DNA of 64,000 nucleotides from Aquibium pacificus (GTDB lineage: Bacteria > Pseudomonadota > Alphaproteobacteria > Rhizobiales > Rhizobiaceae): positions 186,001 through 250,000 of the forward strand of contig NZ_JBDPGJ010000005.1 in NCBI RefSeq assembly GCF_040839445.1, written 5' to 3'. The notes below the pieces were generated by a model. That model worked only from the letters and a program-made list of their open reading frames with translations, had not been told where the DNA came from and did not search any database. Below are positions 51,780-60,590 of the stretch, one piece after another. Each line of letters begins with the position of its first letter. Position 1 is the stretch's first letter. Made by a program: the position numbers and the translations under genes.

Positions 51780-52280
51780 CTACTCCTCGCGCAGGACGGC
51801 CGGCTTGCGGAATCGAGCCCCGGCGACAAGGTCCACGACGCAGCTGATCGCCGCGAGCGTGCATCCCGCCGCCAGCGCGAACTTCGCCGGATAGATCGGG
51901 AACTGCACGATGCCCGACGTGTATTCGCCGACGCGCCAGGACTGCAGGGCGTTTCCCCAGCCGCGCCAGGCCAGCGCGCCGAAGAAGCACAGCATGAGCA
52001 GAAGCGTCAGCGTGTCGCTCAGCCGCTGCCCGAAACTCGGCATGGCATCGTAGGCGATGTCGACGCTGATGTAGGAGCGGTTGAGGTGAACCATGCCGAG
52101 CCCGAGGAAGACGGCGACCACCATCAGGGTCTGGGTCGCCTCGAACACGCCGGCGATGGGCCGCTGGAAAATGAGGGTGACGATGATGTCGGCCCCGCCG
52201 AGCAGCGTGATCGCCAGGATGGCGAGCCCGCCGATGAAGAGCGTCACCCTGTTGATGCCGATATAGAGCTTCCTCAGCAC
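51780..52280 (-). CDS. TRAP transporter small permease (DctQ type)
   Basis: 166 residues, four transmembrane helices, with the DctQ pattern (LFIGGLAILAITLLGGADIIV, a conserved FEATQTLMVVAVFLG and ISVDI after helix 2). It completes the second TRAP system. It begins 10 bp after the large permease and ends the unit, so the gene order is binding protein, large permease, small permease rather than the usual P-Q-M. Confidence 0.88.
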   Translation of the reverse strand: MLRKLYIGINRVTLFIGGLAILAITLLGGADIIVTLIFQRPIAGVFEATQTLMVVAVFLGLGMVHLNRSYISVDIAYDAMPSFGQRLSDTLTLLLMLCFFGALAWRGWGNALQSWRVGEYTSGIVQFPIYPAKFALAAGCTLAAISCVVDLVAGARFRKPAVLREE

Positions 52281-52290
52281 CGCCGCCTCC

Positions 52291-53604
52291 CTAGTACCGC
52301 ATATTGTTGGGGATCCACATCACGATGTCCGGGAACAGGATGAAGGTGATCAGGATCGCGACGTTCAGCAGCACGAACGGCAGGATGCCGCGCACGATGT
52401 CCTCGATTCTCAACATGCCTTCGGACGCGCCGACGGTGGCAAAGAGGTTTAGGCCCACCGGCGGCGTGATCGCGCCGATTTCGATGATGATGATGACCAG
52501 GATGCCGAAGAAGATCGGGTCGATGCCTGCCGCCACGATGATCGGATAGACGAAGGGGATGGTCACGAGCTGCAGCGATAGGCCTTCCATGAAGCAGCCC
52601 AGCACGACGTAGATCATGCCCAGGATGATGAGGAGCATCGTGGGCGACAGCTGCAGCGCCTCGGTAAAGCCGACGACGCCGGTTACGAAGCCGCTGAGCA
52701 CCAGCATGCGCGAATAGATCATGCCGCCGATTACGATGATGAAGAGCATCGCCGTGGTCTCGGCCGAGCGCATGAGCGTCATGCCGAGCATGCTCATGGT
52801 GAGGCGGCGGCGCGCCGCGATGATCACCAGCGCGCCGAAGGCGCCGGCGGCACCCGCGGCCGATGGCGAGAAGTAGCCGCCGTAGATGCCGGTCATGATG
52901 AACAGGAAGAGGAGCAGGATCGACCAGGTGTTGCCGAGCGCCCCCCAGCGCTCGGCGCGCGACGCCTTCGGGCGGTCCGCCGGCGCGAGCTTTGGATTGA
53001 ACCGCACCATGGCCCACACCATGATGCAGTATCCGAGGGCCGTGATGATGCCCGGCACGATGCCCGCGATCATCAGCTTGCCGATCGATTGCTCGGTCAG
53101 GATACCGTAGACCACCATGCCGATGCTCGGCGGGATGAGGGCGGCGAGGGTTCCCGCCGAGGCGATGCAGGCGCCCGAAAGCGAACGCGAGTAGCCGAGC
53201 CTCAGCATTTCGGGCAGCGACAGCCGGGTGAACACGGTCGCGTTCACCAGCGGCGATCCGGAGATGGCGGCGAAGCCGGTGGCGCCGCTGATCGTGGCGA
53301 GGTAGAGGCCACCGCGCAGATGGCCGAGCCACCTGTCCGCCGCGGTATAGAGTTCCGTCGCCATGCCGCTCGCCATGGCCAGGTTGCCCATGAAGAGGAA
53401 CGTGGGAAGGACCGCGAACGCGTAGTTGGCGGTAATGCTGTAGGAGACACTGTAGAGCTGTCCGAGCGCGAGCATCTCGCCGCCGATCAGGTAGAGCCCG
53501 GCAATTCCGGCCGTCGCGAGCGCGATCGCGACCGGAACGCCGAGGATCATCAGCACGAGCATCACGAACGTGAATCCCGCGGCGATGGACAGCGGATCTG
53601 ACAT
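52291..53604 (-). CDS. TRAP transporter large permease (DctM type)
   Basis: 437 residues, about twelve helices. Family markers are PTFLFMGNLAMASGMA, GATGFAAISGSPLVNATVF, GTLAALIPPSIGMVVYG and GAITPPVGLNLFA. The start at 53604 (MSDPLS) is preferred; 53652 would add sixteen residues of no family similarity. It is 110 bp downstream of the binding-protein gene and 10 bp upstream of the small subunit. It drives uptake of the compound handled by the neighbouring catabolic operon. Confidence 0.92.
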   Translation of the reverse strand: MSDPLSIAAGFTFVMLVLMILGVPVAIALATAGIAGLYLIGGEMLALGQLYSVSYSITANYAFAVLPTFLFMGNLAMASGMATELYTAADRWLGHLRGGLYLATISGATGFAAISGSPLVNATVFTRLSLPEMLRLGYSRSLSGACIASAGTLAALIPPSIGMVVYGILTEQSIGKLMIAGIVPGIITALGYCIMVWAMVRFNPKLAPADRPKASRAERWGALGNTWSILLLFLFIMTGIYGGYFSPSAAGAAGAFGALVIIAARRRLTMSMLGMTLMRSAETTAMLFIIVIGGMIYSRMLVLSGFVTGVVGFTEALQLSPTMLLIILGMIYVVLGCFMEGLSLQLVTIPFVYPIIVAAGIDPIFFGILVIIIIEIGAITPPVGLNLFATVGASEGMLRIEDIVRGILPFVLLNVAILITFILFPDIVMWIPNNMRY

Positions 53605-53714
53605 CGACGTTTCCCGGATGTTCGAAACAATCCCGGGCAGCGCGAGGGGCACTGCCCGGCAGCAAGCTGGGTGTCAGGGCGCCCGGACGGAGCCGCGCGC
53701 CTTGGCGGGCATCC

Positions 53715-54725
53715 TCAACGAAGCTCTTTCCACTTCGCCACCACGGCGGCAGCCTGGTCGCCCATGCCCTTGTCGGTCATCATCTTGGACCAGACGTCGA
53801 GCATGTCGGGCAGCATCCCTTCGAGCTTTTCCTGCTCGGGGAATGGAAGCACCTCCACTCCGTTTTCCTTGAGCGTGGCGAGCGACTTGTCGTTGGCGGC
53901 GGCGGTCATCTTCTCGTCGTATGCCTCCGCTTCCTTCTGCACGTCAGTGATGAGCTTCTGCACCGACGGATCGAGGCTGTTCCACTTGTCGAGGTTCATG
54001 ACGCTCATATGCGCAACGATGGGTCCGAACGTGATCTCGGAGGCGTACTTGGCGACCTCGTAGAGCCGGTTCGAGACCAGGAAGTCGTACGGCAGGATGA
54101 TGCAGTCGATCGTGCCGCGCTGCATGGACTCGTAGAACTCGCCCGGAAGCACGGTCACGGGGGTGGCGCCCAGCGTGTTGAGCACGATGGGGAAGTAGTC
54201 ACCCTGGCTGCGGATCTTGCGGCCCTTGAAATCCTCGATGGTGCGCAGGGGTTGCGTGCACAGCATGTGGTATTCGTTGAACTGTGCGAACCGCATGACG
54301 TGGAGCTTGTTCTTGTCCGCCTCTTCCTTCAGCGCCGGAATGTCGGCGAGCAGGGCGTTGCCGATCTGAACCGCCGCGGCCGAGTTCGGATAGGAGAACG
54401 GCGCCGAGCTCAGCGGTGCGAAGAACGGCAGGTTGGCGGCATACCAGCTCGGCGTCAGCGCGCCGGCGTCGAGTGCGCCGGTCGAGATCAGGTCGAACAG
54501 TTCGGCCGGCGAACCCGCCGCGCCGGCCCAGAACATCTGGAACTTCACCTTGTCGTTTGACCGCTTGGCGATTTCCTGTGCCGCCCAGTCGTCGGCCAGC
54601 GAACTGGTCGACGTCTGCGAAACGGAATGCCCGAACCGGATGTTGGTCTCCGGATAGTCCTGGGCCTGGGCGGCAGCCGTCCATAGGACGGTTCCCGCGA
54701 GTATCATTGTCAGTTTCGTCAGCAT
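53715..54725 (-). CDS. TRAP transporter periplasmic binding protein (DctP type)
   Basis: 336 residues with a signal peptide ending near AAQAQ (residue ~21). DctP features: IRFGHSVSQTSTSSLADDWAA, DLISTGALDAG and the carboxylate-binding region DFKGRKIRSQGDYF (Arg near residue 150). The start at 54725 has a GGGAGG ribosome site. The ligand is likely a carboxylate. It is the first gene after the operator-bearing promoter at 54817-54866 and so sets the transporter's expression. Confidence 0.92.
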   Translation of the reverse strand: MLTKLTMILAGTVLWTAAAQAQDYPETNIRFGHSVSQTSTSSLADDWAAQEIAKRSNDKVKFQMFWAGAAGSPAELFDLISTGALDAGALTPSWYAANLPFFAPLSSAPFSYPNSAAAVQIGNALLADIPALKEEADKNKLHVMRFAQFNEYHMLCTQPLRTIEDFKGRKIRSQGDYFPIVLNTLGATPVTVLPGEFYESMQRGTIDCIILPYDFLVSNRLYEVAKYASEITFGPIVAHMSVMNLDKWNSLDPSVQKLITDVQKEAEAYDEKMTAAANDKSLATLKENGVEVLPFPEQEKLEGMLPDMLDVWSKMMTDKGMGDQAAAVVAKWKELR

Positions 54726-54816
54726 GTATTCCTCCCGATGCTGAGTTGCGAAATCATCGATCCATATTTGCGTATCGTGTCGGGGTTCGCCCGCCAATCG
54801 CCTGCTCTATGCGCCG

Positions 54817-54866
54817 GCTGCAAAGGTTCTTTGCAGCGAATAGGTTAGTTTTATAGCCTTTATCAA
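54817..54866 (-). promoter_or_regulatory. Promoter and operator of the TRAP operon
   Basis: On the minus strand -35 TTGATA (plus 54861-54866), a 17-bp spacer and -10 CTATTC (54838-54843) are followed at once by perfect 9-bp inverted arms GCTGCAAAG (54817-54825) and CTTTGCAGC (54829-54837). The dyad covers the expected transcription start, the classic place for a repressor such as the neighbouring GntR protein. It does not match the palindrome before the GntR gene closely. Confidence 0.7.
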
Positions 54867-54892
54867 TCGGTAACATGACCTTTTTACCACCG

Positions 54893-55546
54893 TCAAGCAG
54901 CGGGGTCGGAGCCGCCGCCCGCCGCCGCGCGTTCCCGTGCCACCCGAAGCTCTTCCATCAGAGCCGGGAGCCGCTCCCTGGCCCGGGATTCGAGTTGGTC
55001 GTAACCGTTGTTTCCGTGGGCATCGATGCCGACGGTGAGCGGCCCCAGGTCCTCCACCCGCATCTTCACAAGCCGGTAGTGCGTGACGAGATCGGACCAG
55101 CCGACCCCGGTTACCTCCTTGATCGCGTCCGTGTGGAGCGTGGCGCCTCCGCCGAGGATGGAAAGATACACGCAGCCCACCTCCTGCATGGCGCGGGCAC
55201 ATTCGGCATCGAGCCCGCCCTTGCCGCACACGATGCGCAGGCCGTAGTGCCGTATGATCTTCGGCATCAGCGGGTTGAAGCGGGTGCTGGTCGTGGGATT
55301 GATGTAGACGATCTCGAAGCCCTGGTCGGTATCCCTGCTATAGCTCGGCAGGTGGAAGAAGCCGGCGCCCTCCAGCGGAAAAGGCAGCTCCCGCTTGCCC
55401 TCCATCGCCTCGATGATGCGCTTGTGCGTCGGCAGTCCTCCGGTCGCGACGATCTCTCCGTCGACGGTGACGAGGTCGCCGAGCCGCAGCGCGCGGATCG
55501 CTTCCACGTCGACGGGGAGTGTCAGATGATGCGTCGCCATGGTCAC
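54893..55546 (-). CDS. Class I fumarase / tartrate dehydratase, beta (C-terminal) subunit
   Basis: 217 residues of the fumarase C-terminal domain family (TtdB-like): LTLPVDVEAIRALRLGDLVTVDG at the start, IATGGLPTHKRIIE and the loop YINPTTSTRFNP. It pairs with the alpha subunit encoded directly upstream (ATGA overlap at 55543), which bears the Fe-S cluster. Possible reactions are fumarate/malate, tartrate/oxaloacetate or mesaconate/citramalate interconversion; two-subunit forms with this context are seldom the housekeeping fumarase. Confidence 0.9.
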   Translation of the reverse strand: MTMATHHLTLPVDVEAIRALRLGDLVTVDGEIVATGGLPTHKRIIEAMEGKRELPFPLEGAGFFHLPSYSRDTDQGFEIVYINPTTSTRFNPLMPKIIRHYGLRIVCGKGGLDAECARAMQEVGCVYLSILGGGATLHTDAIKEVTGVGWSDLVTHYRLVKMRVEDLGPLTVGIDAHGNNGYDQLESRARERLPALMEELRVARERAAAGGGSDPAA

Positions 55547-56412
55547 TCGATCCGCTCGATGCGCCCGTCATTGTAGAGACGGGCGCGGGTGCGCCGGTTG
55601 ATCCAGCAGTTGAAACACACCGCCACCGGCGTGAACCCGTGGCCAGAGGCGTATTCGATGTGAATGGCGAGCGCGGTGGTGTCGCCGCCCGTCCCCATCG
55701 GCCCGAAGCCGAGCTTGTTGACGGCTTTCAGCAGCCGCTCCTCCATCGCTGCCAGCACCGGCTCCGAACTCGGCGTGCCGAGTGGCCGCAGCGTCGCGAG
55801 CTTGGCGATCTTGGTGCAGTAGTCGAAGGTACCGCCGATGCCGACGCCGATCGTGACCGGCGGGCATTGCTGCGCAGCGGTCTTGACGATGACGTCGAGG
55901 ATGTAGGCCTCGATCTCCTCCAGCGTCGGGAAGCTGAAGATCTCAAGCGACGCCCAGCGGCCCGAGCCCAGCGCCTTGGGCGCGCAGGTGATGTCGATGT
56001 AGTCGGCACCGTCGATCATGTCCCAGCTCACCACCGGCATGTCCTTGCCGGCGTAGCTGCGCTCGTTGGTCAAAGGGTTGGTGACGTGCTTCAGGAGCGG
56101 CGGTTGAATGGTCTCCACCAGATGCGCGAAACCGTCGCTGATCGCCCGCTTCACGTCGCCTTCGAAACGCGCCTGCGTGCCCACCTTGATGAAGTAGACC
56201 GGCACGCCGGAATCCGAGCAGACGAAGCGGTCGGTGTTTTCGGCGCGGTCCGCGCTGCGCCGCATCATAGAGAGCACCTTGCGCGCGCTCTCGTTGGTCT
56301 CGGCCGCGGCCGCGCGGTCCAACGCCTCCTTGGCGTCGTCGGGGATGCGCTTCAGGGACCATTCGTAAAGGTCGGCGGTGAGCGACTTCACGGCCTCGTA
56401 GGTGATCGCCAT
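55543..56412 (-). CDS. Class I fumarase / tartrate dehydratase, alpha (Fe-S) subunit
   Basis: 289 residues of the fumarase N-terminal domain family (TtdA-like). Cys65 (CSDSG), Cys183 (CPPVTIGVGIGG) and Cys269 (FNCW) are placed as [4Fe-4S] ligands. LTNERSYAGKDMPVVSWD in the middle is diagnostic of the family. Together with the beta subunit it hydrates or dehydrates a C4-C5 dicarboxylate. It starts 3 bp after the hydroxyacid dehydrogenase and belongs to the long catabolic operon. Confidence 0.9.
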   Translation of the reverse strand: MAITYEAVKSLTADLYEWSLKRIPDDAKEALDRAAAAETNESARKVLSMMRRSADRAENTDRFVCSDSGVPVYFIKVGTQARFEGDVKRAISDGFAHLVETIQPPLLKHVTNPLTNERSYAGKDMPVVSWDMIDGADYIDITCAPKALGSGRWASLEIFSFPTLEEIEAYILDVIVKTAAQQCPPVTIGVGIGGTFDYCTKIAKLATLRPLGTPSSEPVLAAMEERLLKAVNKLGFGPMGTGGDTTALAIHIEYASGHGFTPVAVCFNCWINRRTRARLYNDGRIERIE

Positions 56413-56415
56413 CTC

Positions 56416-57351
56416 TCAGCCCTTCCCGAATGCGGCCGCGGCGTCGCGGACTGGCCGGCCGGCCCGCAGGTCGGCGGCGGCCTGCGCCAGCGTGTTGGCG
56501 ATGCCGTAGCGCGTCTCGCGCGTGACCGCCGCGTAGTGCGGCGCGAGCACGACGGTCTCGAATCCGGCGAAGCGCGGATCGATCGACGGCTCGGCATCGA
56601 AGACGTCGAGCCCCGCGCCGCCGATTATCTTCTTTTCCAGCGCCGCGATCAGAGCTTCCTGGTCGACCACGCTGCCGCGCGAAACGTTGATCAGGATGCC
56701 TTCCGGGCCCAGCCTTTCAAGTACCGCGGCGTCCACGATGCGGTGCGTTTCCGGTCCGCCGGGGCAGGACAGAACCAGCACATCGCAGCGTTCGGCGAGA
56801 TCGCCGATCGCCGGGACGTAGCCGTAGGCTAGGTCCGGCTTCTCGCGTGGGCCGGTGTAAAGCACGCTCATGCCGATGCCCGAGGCGCGGCGCGCGATCG
56901 TTTGGCCGATCTTGCCGAGCCCGACGATGCCGAGCGTGCGGTCGAAGACGCGCCGTGACGGGCTCATGCGTTCCTTGTCCCATCGGCCGGCACGCACGAA
57001 ACGGTCCGCCTCGGCGATCCGCCGCGATACCGCGTAGATCAGGCCGATGGCGAAATCGGCCGTGTCGTCAGTCACCTCGTCGGGCGTATGCCGCACCACG
57101 ATGCCGCGGCGCCCGGCTTCCGCGAGATCGATGTTCTCGAGCCCGGTGCCATTGCAAAGCAGCAGGCGAAGAGCTGGAAACTGGTCGTAGAGCGCGGTAT
57201 CGGCGCCGGCGATACTGGTCGTCACCGCGACGTCGAACCCTTCGCTGGGGGCCTCGCCGCGTTTCACCTCGACCAGTTCGTTGCCGCGCGACAGCACTTC
57301 GCGGAGTTCCGGAGGAATGGCGGCGACGACGGCGATACGGTTGGTGCTCAT
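56416..57351 (-). CDS. D-isomer-specific 2-hydroxyacid dehydrogenase
   Basis: 311 residues. The nucleotide site GLGKIG (144-149) and the catalytic set Arg225 (SRGS), Glu254 (DAEP) and His272 (PHYA) are complete. It interconverts a D-2-hydroxy acid and a 2-oxo acid with NAD(P)H. Within the operon it would oxidise a hydrated intermediate or reduce a 2-oxo product. It follows the small dehydratase subunit by 10 bp. Confidence 0.92.
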   Translation of the reverse strand: MSTNRIAVVAAIPPELREVLSRGNELVEVKRGEAPSEGFDVAVTTSIAGADTALYDQFPALRLLLCNGTGLENIDLAEAGRRGIVVRHTPDEVTDDTADFAIGLIYAVSRRIAEADRFVRAGRWDKERMSPSRRVFDRTLGIVGLGKIGQTIARRASGIGMSVLYTGPREKPDLAYGYVPAIGDLAERCDVLVLSCPGGPETHRIVDAAVLERLGPEGILINVSRGSVVDQEALIAALEKKIIGGAGLDVFDAEPSIDPRFAGFETVVLAPHYAAVTRETRYGIANTLAQAAADLRAGRPVRDAAAAFGKG

Positions 57352-57361
57352 CTCGCGTTCC

Positions 57362-57874
57362 TCACAGACCGGCCGCCGATACGCGTTCCTTCAGCGCGGG
57401 CGCCAGGCCGCCCAGCCGCCACACCTGCAGCATGCTCTCCGCATACGGCCGGAACCGCCGTTCCTCACCGGTCTTGCTGTTTCGCGCGACGCCCGACACG
57501 AGATCGACCTCCAGACGGTCACCCGTTCCGGCGATCTGCATGATGCCGGGGCAGGGGACGATGGGCAGGCCGTTGTTCAGGCCCTTGCGGATGAAGGCGG
57601 AGTCCGTCGATTCCACCACGCAGGCCCGGATGCCCGATTCGCGCATGGCCACGCAGGCATGAGGGTGACTGTGATGGCCGAAGTTGCGCCCCGCGACGAC
57701 GATGTCTCCCTCGCCGACCTTCTGCGGGAAGTCCGGGTCCAGCAGCACGAAGAGCATCGCCTTCAACGCCGGAATGTCGAAACTGCCGAGGTCGGGCACC
57801 TGCGAATACTGGATGATGCCGTTGTCGGCGCTGACATTGTCGCCGAAGGCCCACACCCGTCCGGAGATCGTCAT
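57362..57874 (-). CDS. Aconitase/LeuD-type small subunit with altered substrate loop
   Basis: 170 residues with the swivel fold of LeuD/DmdB-type subunits: the opening GRVWAFGDNVSAD (5-17) matches the GDNIDTD region loosely, and AGRNFGHHSHPHA (61-73) stands where relatives have G-N-F-G-C-G-S-S-R-E-H-A. The invariant Arg of SSREH that holds the substrate carboxylate is missing and replaced by histidines. This implies a substrate other than isopropylmalate or citrate. It is translationally coupled to the large subunit by ATGA at 57871. Confidence 0.85.
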   Translation of the reverse strand: MTISGRVWAFGDNVSADNGIIQYSQVPDLGSFDIPALKAMLFVLLDPDFPQKVGEGDIVVAGRNFGHHSHPHACVAMRESGIRACVVESTDSAFIRKGLNNGLPIVPCPGIMQIAGTGDRLEVDLVSGVARNSKTGEERRFRPYAESMLQVWRLGGLAPALKERVSAAGL

Positions 57875-59160
57875 GCCGCGTCCCTCCGCAGCGCGGGATC
57901 GCCGCGCGGATCGACGATCGCGCCGGCAAGCGCGGATGCGGCGACGGTGATCGGACTGGCGAGATAGGCGCGGGCCAGCCGGCTGCCGTTGCGGCCGTGA
58001 TAGTTCATCTGGTGCGTCGAGATCGAAACCTCTCCGTCGTTGAGGACACCCTCGTAGCCCCAGCAGGTGGTGCAGCCGGGCGCCAGGATGGTCGCCCCGG
58101 CTTCGGCGAGAATCGAGAGCAGTCCCTCGCGGCCCGCCTGGGCATAGATCTCGCGGCTGCCGGGCGTGACGTAGAAGGTGACGTGTCTTGCGATGCGCCG
58201 TCCGCGCAGGATCGACGCCGCGGCCCTGAGATCGTCCATGCGCCCGTTGGCGCAGGTGCCGATGGCCGCCTGATCGATGCGCAGGCCCGCCACTTCGCCG
58301 ACCGGCGACACCGTGTGGAGCTCCGGCGGCACGGTGACCAGCGGCTCCAGCGCGCCAAGGTCGAACGATGCCTCGTAGGCGTATTCGGCATCGGCGTCCG
58401 CTTCGAACACCTCGAAAGGCCGGCCGTCCGCGCGCGACCGGGCATAGGCGAGCGCCGCCTCGTCCACCGGCATCAGCGCGGTGTCGGGCCCGGCGTGGTA
58501 GGTGCAGGCGAGCAGCGTCTGCCGCTCGTCCAGCGACAGTCCCGCCACGCCCTCGCCGTCATATTCGATGCAGCCTTGGCTGAGCAGGTCCGTCTCGGCG
58601 TAGTCGCGAATGATCGCCTGGGCGAGGTCGCGGATGTGTACGCCTTCCGCCAGCCTGCCCGTCAGCGTGAAGCGGATCGGCCGCGGCACCACCATCCAGT
58701 TCTCGTTCAGAACAGAGGTGACGACGACCTCGGTGGAGATCGCGATGTTCAGCGCGCCGACCACGCCGATCGAAGCGATGTTCGGCTCGTCGGAAAAGAC
58801 GAGCGTGCCGGGCCGGGCGAAACCCTGCTCGACCAGCACCTGGTGGCGCAGGCCCGAGCCGGGGCCGAAATAGTTGGCGCCGTGCTTTTCGGCGAAGTCG
58901 CGCATCTCGCCGTGGTTGCGGTGGTAGGGCGAGCCCATACCGGCGGCGGTCGTGTGATCGACGACGAGCACCAGCTTTTCGGGATGCGCCAGCCGCGTCA
59001 CACCGGCCTGTTCCATGATGCGCTTGCGCGCCGGCCAGGAAATGTCCTGGCAGCACGTGTAGTCCGGCGTCACCGTCACGTATTCGCCCGGCTCGACGGT
59101 TTCCCGTCCGGCGGCGCGCGCGATGATCTTCTGGACGACAGACTGTCCCATTCTTCTCAT
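57871..59160 (-). CDS. Aconitase/LeuC-type large Fe-S subunit
   Basis: 429 residues of the aconitase superfamily. Cluster ligands are Cys303 (GTCANGR), Cys363 and Cys366 (PGCTTCWG). An N-terminal VVDHTT segment (near 67-72) and NYFGPGSGLRHQVLVEQG are family-like, but the middle region departs from LeuC. The start at 59160 (MRRMGQ) gives an ATGA overlap with the aldehyde dehydrogenase; 59151 is an alternative. With the small subunit it should dehydrate or isomerise a branched hydroxy-diacid (isopropylmalate, dimethylmalate, homocitrate types). Confidence 0.88.
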   Translation of the reverse strand: MRRMGQSVVQKIIARAAGRETVEPGEYVTVTPDYTCCQDISWPARKRIMEQAGVTRLAHPEKLVLVVDHTTAAGMGSPYHRNHGEMRDFAEKHGANYFGPGSGLRHQVLVEQGFARPGTLVFSDEPNIASIGVVGALNIAISTEVVVTSVLNENWMVVPRPIRFTLTGRLAEGVHIRDLAQAIIRDYAETDLLSQGCIEYDGEGVAGLSLDERQTLLACTYHAGPDTALMPVDEAALAYARSRADGRPFEVFEADADAEYAYEASFDLGALEPLVTVPPELHTVSPVGEVAGLRIDQAAIGTCANGRMDDLRAAASILRGRRIARHVTFYVTPGSREIYAQAGREGLLSILAEAGATILAPGCTTCWGYEGVLNDGEVSISTHQMNYHGRNGSRLARAYLASPITVAASALAGAIVDPRGDPALRRDAA

Positions 59161-60590
59161 GCCATCGTGTGGGAGACGAACTTGGTGACGAGGAAGGCAT
59201 CCATCGCCTCGATGCCGCCCTCGGAGCCGTAGCCGCTGTCCTTGACCCCGCCATAGGGGATCTCGGGGAAGGCGATCCCGACCGCGTTGATGGACATCAT
59301 CCCGGTCTCGACGTTCGCCGCGATGCGGCTCGCCAGCTTTGCGGACTTTGTGAAGGCGTAGGCGGCGAGGCCGTAGTCGAGGCGGTTGGCCTCCTCGATC
59401 GCCTCGTCGATGTCGGAGACCGGCCGCATCAGGGCAAGCGGCCCGAACGGCTCCTCGTTCATGACGCGCGCCTCGAGCGGCACGTCGGTCATCACCGTCG
59501 GCTCGAAGAAGTTGCCGACATTGCCGATGCGCTTGCCGCCGGTGCGGATCTTGCCGCCGTGGGAGACCGCGTCCGCGATCAGCGCTTCCATGGCTTCCAG
59601 CCGGCGCACGTTGGCGAGCGGCCCCATGACCGTGCCTTCCTTCGAACCGTCGCCGACCTTCACCGCCGCGGCCATCTGCGTGAAGGTCTCCACGAAGGTC
59701 TCGTAGATCTCCTCCTCGATCAGGAAGCGGGTCGGCGAGGTGCAGACCTGCCCGACGTTGCGGTATTTGACGCCGACCATCAGCTTGGCGACCGGCTCGA
59801 TGTCGACGTCCTTGGCCACGATGACCGGTGCGTGGCCGCCGAGTTCCATGGTGATGGGCTTCATGTGGCGGCCCGCCATGGCGGCGAGGTGCTTGCCGAC
59901 CGCGGTGGAGCCCGTGAAGGAAATCTTGCGGATCGTCCGGTGCGGGATCAGGTATTCCGAGATTTCCGAGGGCACGCCGAAGACCAGCGACAGGACTCCC
60001 GTCGGCAGGCCCGCGTCGGCCAGCGCCTGGACAAGAAAAGCGCAGGAGCTCGGCGTTTCCTCCGGTCCCTTCAGGATCACCGTGCAGCCCGCGGCGAGCG
60101 CCGCGCCCACCTTGCGGGCCGCCTGACCCATGCCGAAGTTCCAAGGCACGAAGCCGGCGACGGGACCAATCGCCTCCTTGAAGGCGAGCTGGTGTACGCC
60201 TTCGGCGCGGGCAGGCACGATGCGTCCGTAGGCGCGCCGCGCCTCCTCTGCAAACCAGTCGAAGGATTCGGCGGTGGCGTTCACCTCGTAGCGCGCCTCG
60301 AAAAGCGTCTTGCCCTGCTGTTCGGTCAGCACCGGCGCGATCTCGTCGATGCGCTCGCGCAGGAGCTCGGCGGCGCGGCGCAGGACCCGGCCGCGCTCGA
60401 CCGGCGAGGCGTTCTTCCAGCTCCTGAAGGTGGAGCCGGCGCCTTCGAGTGCGACGTCGAGGTCCGCGGTCTCGGCTACCGCCACCGAGCCGGCCGTTTC
60501 GCCGGTCGCCGGATTGGTGAGCGGCAGGCTCCGCCCGCAGGACCCTGCGACCCATTTGCCGTCGAGGAAGAGAAGGACGTCGGCGGTCAT
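59157..60590 (-). CDS. NAD(P)-dependent aldehyde dehydrogenase
   Basis: 477 residues of the ALDH family, closest to succinate-semialdehyde dehydrogenase-like enzymes. The catalytic Cys283 (GQVCTSP), Glu249 (MELGG) and VPWNFG near 148 are in place. It would oxidise an aldehyde produced by the GMC enzyme upstream to a carboxylate. The start at 60590 overlaps the GMC stop (ATGA). Substrate is not fixed by sequence. Confidence 0.94.
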   Translation of the reverse strand: MTADVLLFLDGKWVAGSCGRSLPLTNPATGETAGSVAVAETADLDVALEGAGSTFRSWKNASPVERGRVLRRAAELLRERIDEIAPVLTEQQGKTLFEARYEVNATAESFDWFAEEARRAYGRIVPARAEGVHQLAFKEAIGPVAGFVPWNFGMGQAARKVGAALAAGCTVILKGPEETPSSCAFLVQALADAGLPTGVLSLVFGVPSEISEYLIPHRTIRKISFTGSTAVGKHLAAMAGRHMKPITMELGGHAPVIVAKDVDIEPVAKLMVGVKYRNVGQVCTSPTRFLIEEEIYETFVETFTQMAAAVKVGDGSKEGTVMGPLANVRRLEAMEALIADAVSHGGKIRTGGKRIGNVGNFFEPTVMTDVPLEARVMNEEPFGPLALMRPVSDIDEAIEEANRLDYGLAAYAFTKSAKLASRIAANVETGMMSINAVGIAFPEIPYGGVKDSGYGSEGGIEAMDAFLVTKFVSHTMA

